A program made the translations under genes and the position numbers. A stretch of 64,000 nt of DNA, taken from assembly GCA_035295745.1 (NCBI GenBank), contig DATGIL010000102.1, positions 537,160-601,159 on the forward strand, given 5' to 3'. The stretch is from JAIQFL01 sp035295745 (GTDB taxonomy: Bacteria > Acidobacteriota > Terriglobia > Bryobacterales > Bryobacteraceae). Within the stretch, counting starts at the first letter, position 1; every line of letters begins with the position of its first letter. Of the stretch, positions 17,602-25,754 are shown in pieces. The notes beneath the pieces were generated by a model that was not told the origin of the DNA, made no database searches, and was given only the letters and a program-made list of their open reading frames with translations.

Positions 17602-18434
17602 TGCTCTTTCTCTCGCCGCACCTGGACGACGTCGTGCTCTCCTGTCCGGCATTCGTGCAGCGTGCAGTGGCCCAGGGGCACGACGTGCGAATCGCGACCA
17701 TCTTCACTTCCGGTCCCGAGGCTCCCAAGCTGTATCGTGCCCGACGCTGCGAAGATCGCGATGCCGTTCGCCAACTCGGCGCCAGGCCGCTACACGCGGG
17801 CCTTTCCGACGCTCCGTTCCGCTCGGCCCAATATCGCGACTTTTGCGGCATCGTCTTCGGACGCGCCCGCGAGTACGCCGCCACTCTCCGCGCGCTCATA
17901 GAACGTTTAATCCACTGGATCGCACGCCTCGCCCCAGTTAAGGTTGTCTGCCCGATGGCCGTCGGCAATCACGTCGACCATCGCCTGGTCCGCGATGCCG
18001 CGCTTCAGTCAATCTCGCCCGAGCAACTGCTGTTCTACGAAGATCGGCCGTACGCCTTTATTCGGGAACAAGTGGATCACGTGCTCGGGAGCAATCTGGC
18101 GAAGCGGCCGAAGCGGTTCTGGAGCCGCTACTTCGCAGCTGCCTATGTGCGCAATTATCGGGGATCTACCAGCGAAGACCGCATCGTCCGGGCATGGGCC
18201 AAGGCGCCCACATTCCCGTCCGGATACGAATTGGGCAAGACTTGCACGATCGAGTGCCGCCCTGCGGAATGCAAGCGCTCGCTCACTGCGGTCCGCGCGT
18301 ATCGAACGCAGCTCCCTGATTTATTCTCAGATGATCAAGAGCTGGAAGCCCTGTACCGCTCGACGCCCGAGACCATTTATCGCCTGACATCGGGCAGACC
18401 ACCGATCGTAGGCGCCGTAAGCGCACCAGGGTGA
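17601..18434 (+). CDS. PIG-L family N-acetylglucosaminyl deacetylase
   Basis: 277 residues. The ATG overlaps the TGA of the previous gene by one base. The zinc site is the PIG-L pattern 'LSPHLDDVVLSC' (H-x-D-D) at the N-terminus and 'GNHVDHRLVRDAA' (H-x-x-H) near residue 120. Members remove acetyl from GlcNAc moieties of glycolipids or small thiols (PIG-L, MshB, BshB) or act on lipopeptides. Downstream of a glycosyltransferase, the most economical reading is deacetylation of its product, as in bacillithiol or mycothiol synthesis, but no BshC/MshC-like ligase is in view. Confidence 0.85.
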   Translation: MLFLSPHLDDVVLSCPAFVQRAVAQGHDVRIATIFTSGPEAPKLYRARRCEDRDAVRQLGARPLHAGLSDAPFRSAQYRDFCGIVFGRAREYAATLRALIERLIHWIARLAPVKVVCPMAVGNHVDHRLVRDAALQSISPEQLLFYEDRPYAFIREQVDHVLGSNLAKRPKRFWSRYFAAAYVRNYRGSTSEDRIVRAWAKAPTFPSGYELGKTCTIECRPAECKRSLTAVRAYRTQLPDLFSDDQELEALYRSTPETIYRLTSGRPPIVGAVSAPG

Positions 18435-18544
18435 GGCCTTGAAGGAATAACAATGCCCGTTTGGTATGACGCAATGTGGTAATCCTTATTCCATGCATTC
18501 CTCTTACCCACGGGGACCTCACAAATCGAGAGAAGGAGAATTCT

Positions 18545-19087
18545 ATGCAGACTAACGCTCGACGCAGCTTCTTCAATAAATTCGCAACCATGGTCGCGGC
18601 CGTGACTGGCACGCGGATTCTTTTGGCTCAGCAGTCTCCTCAACCGGCGACCACGCCACCTGGAAGTCAGCCACGCAACAACCACACGCACGATGGCATC
18701 TATTATTTCTCGGGCACGGGTTCCAACGATGGCTACTCGAGAGACGACCACATTCAAGTGACGGATCCATTTGAAAAGCACGTCACCCGGACTATGGATG
18801 CCCTTAAGAAATCCGTCGAGCGTGCAGGATGCACCATGGACAGCATCCTCCATCTGGAGGTGTTTATCTGTTTGCCCCACGCCGACATTGTCTCGATGCC
18901 TACGGGCAAAGCGCGTTTCGATGCCCATAAAGCGCAGTACGACGCCTTGAACAAAATTTATGGAACTTACTTCAGCCCCGGCAAGGCCCCGTCCCGCGCA
19001 TGCATGGCTGTGGAGTGGATTCCCGGCGATTCGCTCATCGAAATCGTTGGCAGCGCCCTGGTCGTTTCTCCCCCGGCCGCCGGGTAA
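18545..19087 (+). CDS. RidA/YjgF-family protein with export signal
   Basis: 180 residues from ATG 18545 with GGAG six bases upstream. The N-terminus 'NARRSFFNKFATMVAAVTG' looks like a twin-arginine signal. The domain then follows RidA: 'YSRDDHIQVTD', a central helix 'MDALKKSVERAGCTMDSIL', and 'PSRACMAVEWIPGDSLIEI' with the conserved Arg that binds the imine substrate's carboxylate. RidA proteins hydrolyse reactive enamines/imines in the cytoplasm; an exported one may do something else. Confidence 0.8.
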   Translation: MQTNARRSFFNKFATMVAAVTGTRILLAQQSPQPATTPPGSQPRNNHTHDGIYYFSGTGSNDGYSRDDHIQVTDPFEKHVTRTMDALKKSVERAGCTMDSILHLEVFICLPHADIVSMPTGKARFDAHKAQYDALNKIYGTYFSPGKAPSRACMAVEWIPGDSLIEIVGSALVVSPPAAG

Positions 19088-19108
19088 AAGCCGACGCCCC
19101 CGCGGTCT

Positions 19109-19426
19109 CTAACGCCCTTCTTCGGAAGCCGCCTCGGCCTCAGCCGCCGCTTCCGGACCAGCAGCCCTGGCCTCCGCGATCAACTGTTCCGCCTCCTCGA
19201 ACCGCGCCCGCGGCACCTGCACTTCGAATCCCAGCACGGGAACTCCGGTGGCCCGCACCACAAAGGAGGGAATCCCATTCGACTCGAGAATCCCATGGAT
19301 TACGTCCGCTTCCATCTCCGCGTCCACGCCTTGCGAGCTGTATAGCGTTGCCATATCCAACTCGTGCGAGGTATCGACGGAGCTCTCGTCTTGCGGCTCT
19401 TCCTGGTTCTCGGGATCTTGCGCCAT
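19109..19426 (-). CDS. DUF2007-type small protein
   Basis: 105 residues. An acidic N-terminus precedes a DUF2007-like core: 'MATLYSSQGVDAEMEADVI', 'LESNGIPSFV' and 'FEVQVPRARFEEAEQLI'. This PII-like fold is called a putative signal-transducing domain; no function is known. A Glu/Ala-rich tail ends the protein. The gene is convergent with the RidA-like gene. Confidence 0.75.
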   Translation of the reverse strand: MAQDPENQEEPQDESSVDTSHELDMATLYSSQGVDAEMEADVIHGILESNGIPSFVVRATGVPVLGFEVQVPRARFEEAEQLIAEARAAGPEAAAEAEAASEEGR

Positions 19427-19490
19427 GCCTCAAGGATATCGCAGAATGTGAGAGGAGCAACGGAAGCACCGTTCCCTGGAGAGATGCATC

Positions 19491-19766
19491 ATGTCCGACA
19501 AAGACGAGCAATCCGGTACCAATAACCTTGCATGGTTCCTCACCGGCGCGATCATTGGCACGACGATCGCCATGCTGTACGCTCCCAAGAGCGGCAAGGA
19601 CACGCGCCAGTTCATCACCGACAAGACCCAGCAAGGCCGCGAAGCCATTACCGATACCAGCAAGGACATCGCGGAAGCCGGAAAAGAGATGTTCGAGCGC
19701 GGCAGGCAGCTCGTGGAAGATGCCGCCGAACTTTTCGAACGTGGCCGAAAGCTGGTTAAAGGCTGA
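19491..19766 (+). CDS. YtxH-domain small membrane protein
   Basis: 91 residues. A single TM helix 'LAWFLTGAIIGTTIAMLYAP' is followed by the YtxH 'PKSGKDTRQFI' block and an amphipathic coiled tail. The family is linked to general stress in Firmicutes. GGAGAG upstream of the ATG is a fair ribosome site. Seven bases separate it from the MBL hydrolase, so the two may be co-transcribed. Confidence 0.85.
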   Translation: MSDKDEQSGTNNLAWFLTGAIIGTTIAMLYAPKSGKDTRQFITDKTQQGREAITDTSKDIAEAGKEMFERGRQLVEDAAELFERGRKLVKG

Positions 19767-19773
19767 CAGCCGG

Positions 19774-20616
19774 ATGCCCTCGCTAGCCCTGGGCGACTTC
19801 GAAATCTCTTACATTTCTTACGGCCGTTACCGCTGGGACGGCGGTGCGATTTTTGGCGTCGTTCCCAAGACCCTGTGGAGCCGCAAGAGCCCCGCCGATA
19901 GCTTGAATCGCGTCGAGCTCGCCTTCAACGGCTACCTGGTTCGCACCGGCGAGCACACCATCCTCGTCGAAACCGGCGGCGGCGACAAATTGGACGCCAA
20001 GGGGCGTGAGCGGACGGCACTCCCTCCCATCACCGAGCCGCTGCCCGCGATTATCGCCGCGCAAGGAATCGACCCCGATTCCATCGACATCGTGATCAAC
20101 AGCCATCTCCACTGGGACCACTGTGGAGGCAACACCATCCTGACGCCCGATGGCTCCGCTCGTCCCGCCTTTCCGCGCGCCCGCTACTTCGCCTCGCGCC
20201 CCGAGTGGGAGCATGCCCACGAACGTCTGGTGCGCGACAGTGTCAGCTACATCGATACCAATTACGATCCGCTGGTCCACTCCGGCCAGATGACACTGGT
20301 GGATGGCGATTACGAGGTCGCGCCGGGCATCTGGATGCGCCGCGCTCCCGGCCACAATCGCGACATGCTGGTGATCACCGCCGCCAGCCGCGGGGAGACC
20401 TTCTGTTTCCTCTCCGACCTGGTTCCCTCGGTTGCCCACCTCCAGCCAACGTGGATGACCGCTTTTGATCTCTATCCGCTCCAGACCATCGAAAACAAGA
20501 ATCTCTGGTTGTCCGCCGCCGTCGATGGTGGCTGGCACTGCGGATTCGGCCACGAATTGGAAGTCCCTTTCGCGCGCATTCGCCGCGACCCGAAAACGAC
20601 CTTCGCCACCCTGTAG
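19774..20616 (+). CDS. MBL-fold metallohydrolase
   Basis: 280 residues from ATG 19774; the frame upstream only runs through neighbouring genes. The metal motif 'NSHLHWDHCGGN' gives His111, His113, Asp115 and His116. Further ligands lie in 'RAPGHNRDM' and the late 'GFGHE'. No signal peptide. It resembles quorum-quenching lactonase and PNGM-like hydrolases of the MBL superfamily; substrate unknown. The stop lies 15 bp before guaA. Confidence 0.85.
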   Translation: MPSLALGDFEISYISYGRYRWDGGAIFGVVPKTLWSRKSPADSLNRVELAFNGYLVRTGEHTILVETGGGDKLDAKGRERTALPPITEPLPAIIAAQGIDPDSIDIVINSHLHWDHCGGNTILTPDGSARPAFPRARYFASRPEWEHAHERLVRDSVSYIDTNYDPLVHSGQMTLVDGDYEVAPGIWMRRAPGHNRDMLVITAASRGETFCFLSDLVPSVAHLQPTWMTAFDLYPLQTIENKNLWLSAAVDGGWHCGFGHELEVPFARIRRDPKTTFATL

Positions 20617-20631
20617 CTCCGCCAGTATTTC

Positions 20632-22383
20632 GTGGCACAATCGTACTTGAACCCCACTCCTCAAATCGTCATTCTCGATGCAGGGGGACAGTACTGTCAC
20701 CTCGAAGCGCGCAAGGTCCGGGATCTCGGCGTCTACGCAGCGGTTTTCCCCAGCGACGTGCCAGCTCGCGAGATCGCTTTTGCCAAGGGCATCATCATTT
20801 CCGGCGGTCCCGGCAGCGTCTACGATCCTGGCAGCCCCACGGTGGACCCGGCGATCTTCTCCACGGGCCAGCCGGTGCTCGGAATCTGTTACGGCCAGCA
20901 GCTCATGGCGCATCTGCTCGGCGGAGAGGTGATTCCCGGTGAGAAAGGCGAATATGGCCTCGCCACACTGGAGCTCGATGAGTCATCCGATTCGCTCTTC
21001 AGCGGGCTCTCAGGCCGCCAGCAGATCTGGATGAGTCATCGCGACGTGGTGGGCGCTGTTCCCGAGGGCTTCTCCGTGATCGGACGTACGGATACCTGCG
21101 ACGTCGCCGCGATTGCCGCGCCTCGGCGCAAGCTTTACGGCCTGCAGTTTCATCCGGAAGTGGTCCATACCGTCCGCGGCATGGAGTTTCTTTCCAACTT
21201 CGTGTTCGCGGTCTGTGAATGCGTGAAGGACTGGGACCCGCGCCATCGCGTTCCCGCGGTCGAACGCGAGATCCGCGAGGCGGCAGGCACGCGCAGTGTC
21301 TTCTTCTTCGTGAGCGGCGGAGTCGATTCAACCGTGGCTTTCACCCTCTGCACGCGCGCTCTGGGGCCCGATCGCGTACGCGGTGTCTACGTCGATACGG
21401 GACTCATGCGAGCGGGCGAAACGGAGTTCGTTCGCGCCATGCACAACCTCTCCGTCGAGCATGCAGAAGAGCAGTTCCTCGGTCCCTTGCAGGGCGTCAC
21501 CGACCCCGAGCAGAAGCGCCACATCATCGGCGAAGAGTTTGTGCGGGTTCAGGAGCGCGTCATCGAATCGCGCCGCCTGCTCGACGAGAACTGGATCCTC
21601 GGCCAGGGCACCATCTATCCCGACACCATCGAATCGGGCGGCTCCAAAGCAGCCGCCGTCATCAAGACGCATCACAATCGCGTGGCCGGTATCCAGAAGC
21701 TCATCGACTCCGGGCGAATCGTCGAACCGCTGAAATCTTTCTATAAGGATGAGGTTCGGGAGATCGGACGGGAGCTCGGCCTCTCCCCGCACCTGATCGA
21801 TCGCCATCCGTTTCCCGGCCCCGGGCTTGCCATCCGCTGCCTCTGTTCCGCCGTGGATGCGCCGCTCCGCGAAATCCCCGACGGTATCGTGATCCCCGTG
21901 AATTCTGTAGGCGTGCAGGGCGACTCGCGCAGCTATGCGCCAGTGCTCGCCATCGATTCCCTGGACCACGCCCGCGCTACTGCCCTAATCAACCGTCTGA
22001 GCGGCGTGAATCGCGTGGTGTCGATGGTGGGTTCGCATGTGCCCCTCACTGCCATGCAGGTACGGGCGTCTTCGATAACCCCCGCCCGCATTGCTCGTCT
22101 GCGATGCGCCGACGCCGCGGTTCGCCAGATCTGCGAGGAGAGTGGCTTCGATCGGCAGGTCTGGCAGTTTCCGGTGATCCTGATCCCGCTCGGAACCGCC
22201 GCGCGACCCGACTCGATCGTGCTGCGCCCGGTGGAATCGGTTGATGGCATGACTGCGCGATCGGTCCTCATGCCCGAAAATCTGCTCCGCGGCCTCTGCA
22301 CCGCTCTGTTGCAAACCGACGGCATCGCCGGAGCCTTTTACGATCTGACGCACAAGCCGCCCGGCACCATCGAGTGGGAGTGA
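20632..22383 (+). CDS. guaA: GMP synthase (glutamine-hydrolysing)
   Basis: 583 residues with a GTG start. The N-terminal class I glutamine amidotransferase carries 'GICYGQQLM' (nucleophile Cys86) and 'LQFHPEV'. The ATP pyrophosphatase domain has the PP-loop 'VSGGVDST' near residue 228. The C-terminal dimerisation domain ends 'HKPPGTIEWE'. It is longer than the roughly 525-residue E. coli form because of insertions in the second half, as in the long bacterial variant. It converts XMP to GMP. Confidence 0.95.
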   Translation: MAQSYLNPTPQIVILDAGGQYCHLEARKVRDLGVYAAVFPSDVPAREIAFAKGIIISGGPGSVYDPGSPTVDPAIFSTGQPVLGICYGQQLMAHLLGGEVIPGEKGEYGLATLELDESSDSLFSGLSGRQQIWMSHRDVVGAVPEGFSVIGRTDTCDVAAIAAPRRKLYGLQFHPEVVHTVRGMEFLSNFVFAVCECVKDWDPRHRVPAVEREIREAAGTRSVFFFVSGGVDSTVAFTLCTRALGPDRVRGVYVDTGLMRAGETEFVRAMHNLSVEHAEEQFLGPLQGVTDPEQKRHIIGEEFVRVQERVIESRRLLDENWILGQGTIYPDTIESGGSKAAAVIKTHHNRVAGIQKLIDSGRIVEPLKSFYKDEVREIGRELGLSPHLIDRHPFPGPGLAIRCLCSAVDAPLREIPDGIVIPVNSVGVQGDSRSYAPVLAIDSLDHARATALINRLSGVNRVVSMVGSHVPLTAMQVRASSITPARIARLRCADAAVRQICEESGFDRQVWQFPVILIPLGTAARPDSIVLRPVESVDGMTARSVLMPENLLRGLCTALLQTDGIAGAFYDLTHKPPGTIEWE

Positions 22384-22858
22384 CCTGGCGTGTGCCCAGG
22401 ATCGGGTGGTGGAGAGCATCCTGCCCGCGCTGGCGTACGGCCCAGTGTGTACGTCCATTGTGGGACTGCGCAATTCGGTTAGCGCCGAAGCTGGCGGCGC
22501 CGCCGGCGAGTCCATGGAAACGCTTCGATGGCAATCGACTGCGGACCGTCCGGCGCGATGTCGCGTTTTCGACGCGGAATTCCCGGTACTCGTCCGAACG
22601 GCCCGTATCTCCAGCCCGCACGTGGCGCCCTGCAAGCCATCTGTTCCGTCGCGTAGGAAGTTCAGATTCCGCCATTCGGCAGCCGCGAATTCTCATGCAG
22701 CGCGACCAGAGCTCGCATTTCTCCTGAAGACACTTTGGCGAAGCGCTCGTGCTCGAAATGCTCCATCCCACAGAAGCCGGCGTTCACGCCGGTGCCCATG
22801 TTGCGTCGAGCCAAGTGAGCCTAGCCCTAAATCCCGGCGAGCTGGCCCCCTGGGCCCT

Positions 22859-22918
22859 CGCGAGCGAAGCGAGCCTAATCCCCGGCCCCCGGCCCTTGCC
22901 CCGCGAGCGAAGCGAGCC
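22859..22918. repeat. 17-bp direct repeat, two copies
   Basis: CGCGAGCGAAGCGAGCC occurs at 22859-22875 and 22902-22918; a degenerate third copy lies near 22806. The unit contains GAGCGAAGCGAG. The surroundings are rich in C runs. Confidence 0.8.
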
Positions 22919-22978
22919 CTCACCCCGCCTTTCGGCCTTCAAATTGCTCTGGAAGTGTGTCAGAGGTGGAGATCGAAC

Positions 22979-23065
22979 ATGTTAGTCGCAGCGGGGCTTG
23001 CGGTTCTTGTGGTGGTTTGCTTGTTACTGTCGATGATGCAGACGCCGCCCGAGATTGGCCGATAG
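22979..23065 (+). CDS. Possible 28-residue membrane peptide
   Basis: ATG with a good ribosome site (GGTGGAG, 7-nt spacing) opens a frame for 'MLVAAGLAVLVVVCLLLSMM' plus 8 residues. It is a single predicted TM helix with a short polar tail. No homolog can be named. The combination of site and hydrophobic composition is the only evidence. Confidence 0.3.
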   Translation: MLVAAGLAVLVVVCLLLSMMQTPPEIGR

Positions 23066-23132
23066 ACACACACTGGGGCAATCCTGACACATCGGAGGGA
23101 TTGGCCGGATTGCCCTTGGTTCTTCGCCGTCG

Positions 23133-24482
23133 CTAGCAGGCGTATGCCGCGACGACGGTCAGATCGTCTTCTTGTAAATTTCCCGATACCTTCTGGATTA
23201 GATCGTCCGCCAGTGTGGATGGGTTGGCCCCTCGCGATCTTAAGGCAAACTCCTTCAAACGGTCGCCGCCGAAGGGTTGAGTATCGGACATCGTCGCTTC
23301 GATAATCCCATCCGTGTAAAGCAATAAGTAGTCACCGGCTGTAAACGAAGTGGACACATTGCTGTAACGAGCGTGGGCAAAGGGGCCCAGGAACAGCCCG
23401 TTTTCGGCGAGCTCCACCACCTCCTTACTGCCATTCCGCAGCAGCAGTGTCGGCGGATGCCCGGCTCCTGCGTACGTCACCGTACCCTCCTCCAGGTCGA
23501 TGAAGGCGCACGCCGCGGTCACGAATTGTCCCGGCACCAGTCCTCCGAGCGCCCGATTCAAGCCCGCCAGGATCTCGGCAGGATTGCGAGCATGTGACGC
23601 TTGCCCGGCAAATGCCACTTTCAGCATCGACGCGATCAAAGCCGCCGGAACTCCGTGTCCCGAGACATCCGCCACCAGAATCGTCACTCTCTGGTTGTCA
23701 ACCTCGAGAAAGTCGTAGAAATCGCCGGCCACCGCGGTCATCGGTTCGTAGCGGGCCGCAATCCGCAATCCGTCGAGATCGGGCACATGCTTCGGCAGGA
23801 TCGCATTCTGAATCCGCCTGGCGGTTTCCAGTTCCTTTTCCACCGCGATCAGCTTCTGTTCGCGGTCCACGGTGCGCCGTGCGGCCGTGTACGTCAGGCC
23901 GAAGAGGAGCGCCAGAAATCCAAGCGGTTCGATCTCACGGCCGCCCGTGAGTCGCAGATTCGTAAGGATGACGGTGAGCAGAAACAATCCCACCACATAC
24001 TTCAAAACCATCGCGCCGGGAACGCGTCCGAAAAGCCACGCCGACGCGATCAGCCCGACCACAGTCCCCGCGACCACCAACAGACTATTCGCGAACATGG
24101 CGGAAGCATAATGCCCCGCGATGACGCCCCATCCGATAGCCAGCGGCGCAAACGCAATCTCCACGCCAAGCAGAATGGTCAAACCCTTGCGCCATCGTGA
24201 GCCCAGCAACTCCCGGAAGAAGCCCACAAAGGGAATCCCGATACAATATGTGATGACGTCGACCGAGCGGTACTGCCCGATCCTCGGCAGGCCGGCGGCG
24301 ACCCGGATCAGGTCATTGGCCAGCAGCAACCGCAACCCGTAGAGCGAAGAGAGAATCCCCAGCCACAACAGCAGGGGATCCTGTGTTCGCAGCCGCCACA
24401 AAAGCAGCGCGGACAAGCCGACCACCAGCACAATCGCGGCAAGCGCCACCATCGGCAAGTCGGACCGCAGAGCTTCCTGCAC
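23133..24482 (-). CDS. Membrane-bound SpoIIE/PP2C-type serine phosphatase
   Basis: About 449 residues if the GTG at 24482 is the start; the frame stays open further upstream but there it overlaps the neighbouring gene. The N-terminal half is 6-7 TM helices ('MVALAAIVLVVGLSALLL' onward). A short coiled linker 'AVEKELETARRIQNAIL' leads to the phosphatase: 'VAGDFYDFL', 'ILVADVSGHGVPAAL', 'YTDGIIEA', 'EDDLTVV'. Such proteins usually dephosphorylate anti-anti-sigma factors in partner-switching pathways. No periplasmic sensor domain is seen before TM1, so sensing may lie in the membrane part. The same reading register could hide a longer N-terminus. Confidence 0.82.
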   Translation of the reverse strand: MQEALRSDLPMVALAAIVLVVGLSALLLWRLRTQDPLLLWLGILSSLYGLRLLLANDLIRVAAGLPRIGQYRSVDVITYCIGIPFVGFFRELLGSRWRKGLTILLGVEIAFAPLAIGWGVIAGHYASAMFANSLLVVAGTVVGLIASAWLFGRVPGAMVLKYVVGLFLLTVILTNLRLTGGREIEPLGFLALLFGLTYTAARRTVDREQKLIAVEKELETARRIQNAILPKHVPDLDGLRIAARYEPMTAVAGDFYDFLEVDNQRVTILVADVSGHGVPAALIASMLKVAFAGQASHARNPAEILAGLNRALGGLVPGQFVTAACAFIDLEEGTVTYAGAGHPPTLLLRNGSKEVVELAENGLFLGPFAHARYSNVSTSFTAGDYLLLYTDGIIEATMSDTQPFGGDRLKEFALRSRGANPSTLADDLIQKVSGNLQEDDLTVVAAYAC

Positions 24483-24525
24483 TACCTCGTATCGAATCGG
24501 GGGGACAGGATTCAAACGCGGCTGC

Positions 24526-24942
24526 TCACTTCTTAGGAGTCGCCGGAGGCCGGCGGTAAAGCACTTCGAAGTCGGGCTTCGATCCGATCCCGACACTGGT
24601 CGAGCTGGAGGTACCCGGGACGGCCGCACCACGGTTCATCGGGCCAGGCGTGTAGTCCGGGTCGGTCGTTTTCGTCTTGGTCTCGGTCGTCGCCCGGCCA
24701 CCCTGCGGACGGTAGTCGATGCGGTCGATCAGATCCTTGGCGATCGCGATCTGCTCGTTTTTGACCAGCACCACCAGATTGTCGTCGGTGACGTCCGCGG
24801 ATTTAGCGAGTACCGGTTGGGCGGCGCCTTTTTTGTAGATGCGCAGCTCGGTGCCGCTTTTGAGATCGCGAACTTTGGCCCATGGATCGTCTGCCGCAAA
24901 CGCCGCCGCGGCAACCAGGAAGAAGACAAGCAGCTTCGACAT
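24526..24942 (-). CDS. Secreted small hypothetical protein
   Basis: 138 residues from ATG 24942 (GAGG 7-8 bases upstream) with a signal peptide 'MSKLLVFFLVAAAAFAAD'. The core 'VRDLKSGTELRIYKKG' and 'NLVVLVKNEQIAI' resembles a small beta-barrel domain seen in acidobacterial exported proteins. A Thr/Gly/Pro-rich tail follows. Function unknown. It is divergent from rpmH and lies upstream of the phosphatase on the same strand. Confidence 0.7.
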   Translation of the reverse strand: MSKLLVFFLVAAAAFAADDPWAKVRDLKSGTELRIYKKGAAQPVLAKSADVTDDNLVVLVKNEQIAIAKDLIDRIDYRPQGGRATTETKTKTTDPDYTPGPMNRGAAVPGTSSSTSVGIGSKPDFEVLYRRPPATPKK

Positions 24943-24983
24943 GATGGATACCTCGCTCCACCAGTCTAAACCCAACTCGCGAT

Positions 24984-25013
24984 TTGCCGCGGCTCGCCCT
25001 GGTGATCTATACT
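24984..25013 (+). promoter_or_regulatory. Probable promoter of the rpmH operon
   Basis: TTGCCG (24984-24989), 18-bp spacer, TATACT (25008-25013), 16 bp before the rpmH ATG. It is AT-richer than its surroundings. Confidence 0.5.
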
Positions 25014-25029
25014 AAATACTTGAGATAAA

Positions 25030-25179
25030 ATGCCGAAACGTACCTTTCAACCGAACAATCGTCACCGCGCGAAGACCCATGGCTTCCGCTCCCGCATGGA
25101 AACCAAGAACGGGCGAGCCGTGCTCGCACGCCGCCGGGCTCGCGGACGGAAAAAACTCACTGTCAGTTCCGAGAGGTAG
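25030..25179 (+). CDS. rpmH: 50S ribosomal protein L34
   Basis: 49 residues, below most ORF size cut-offs. It has the L34 pattern: 'MPKRTFQPNNRHRAKTHGFR', then 'NGRAVLARRRARGRKKL', very basic, normal length apart from a short tail. First gene of the conserved rpmH-rnpA-yidD-yidC-khpB-mnmE cluster. The rnpA reading frame opens inside it. Confidence 0.97.
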   Translation: MPKRTFQPNNRHRAKTHGFRSRMETKNGRAVLARRRARGRKKLTVSSER

Positions 25180-25531
25180 CTGTACCATCTCTGGATTTCC
25201 GAAACGTGTACGCCTGCTGCGATCCAAAGACTTCCGAAGAGTTTATGACCAGGGGACCCGACACTCCGGCCCGCTCTTCGCGGCTTTTTGCGTCAGGGAA
25301 GAGCAGCCGGACGGTCCTCGAATCGGCTTCACGGTTCCCAGGGCCGTCGGGAAAGCCGTGGTGCGCAATCGGATCCGGCGGCGCGTCCGCGAGGCCGTTC
25401 GCTGCCTGCTCGATCGGCTGAATCCCCAGTGGTCCATCGTCATCAATCCTCGCCGCAAAGTCTTGAATGCTCCGACCGCCGAGCTCCAACGCGAGGTGGA
25501 AAGGCTCTTTCTCCGTTGCAATGGATCTTAA
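25079..25531 (+). CDS. rnpA: Ribonuclease P protein component
   Basis: 150 residues if the ATG at 25079 is used. The recognisable protein begins at about residue 40 ('FPKRVRLLRSKDFRRVY') and includes the RNR signature 'VVRNRIRRRVREAVR'. Between the rpmH stop and the conserved part there is no in-frame ATG, GTG or TTG; the only standard start lies 101 bp inside rpmH, adding roughly 35-40 residues. A non-standard start (CTG or ATC) near 25160-25195 is the alternative. The protein helps the RNase P RNA bind pre-tRNA. Identity is firm, the start is not. Confidence 0.9.
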   Translation: MASAPAWKPRTGEPCSHAAGLADGKNSLSVPRGSCTISGFPKRVRLLRSKDFRRVYDQGTRHSGPLFAAFCVREEQPDGPRIGFTVPRAVGKAVVRNRIRRRVREAVRCLLDRLNPQWSIVINPRRKVLNAPTAELQREVERLFLRCNGS

Positions 25532-25725
25532 TTCGCACCATCACCGTATATCAGTGTGGTGTCTCCCCATGGTTGCCTTCGGCGTGCCGCTTTTATCCGA
25601 CTTGCTCGCAGTACATGAGCGATGCCGTGGAACGCTACGGTGCGCTAAAGGGAGTTTGGATGGGATTGCGCCGTCTGGTGCGCTGCCATCCGTTTCAACC
25701 CGGCGGCTTTGATCCCGTCCGGTAA
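25516..25725 (+). CDS. yidD: Membrane protein insertion efficiency factor YidD
   Basis: 69 residues from a TTG that overlaps the end of rnpA by 16 bp. The family pattern is complete: 'YQCGVSPWLPSACRFYPTCS', 'YMSDAVERYGALKG', then 'RLVRCHPFQPGGFDPV'. It helps YidC-dependent insertion. Its place between rnpA and yidC is universal. Confidence 0.93.
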   Translation: MQWILIRTITVYQCGVSPWLPSACRFYPTCSQYMSDAVERYGALKGVWMGLRRLVRCHPFQPGGFDPVR

Positions 25726-25754
25726 CGTCCAGTTTTCTTACGGAATTTCACTGA

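Larger units (their letters stand above)
22384..23132. other. Intergenic region, probably decayed
   Basis: About 750 bp between guaA and the convergent phosphatase gene. It holds a GC-rich repeat (see 22859-22918), one possible 28-residue membrane peptide (22979-23065) and, on the minus strand, a 45-codon frame at 22662-22799 that I cannot place. No other gene is supported. Confidence 0.5.

Noticed and set aside
22662..22799. 45-codon minus-strand frame
   Set aside because: Reads somewhat like a protein end but has no ribosome site, no match and lies in a decayed region.
24943..25029. Replication origin next to rpmH
   Set aside because: rpmH often marks oriC, but this gap is only 87 bp, has no DnaA boxes and dnaA is not adjacent.
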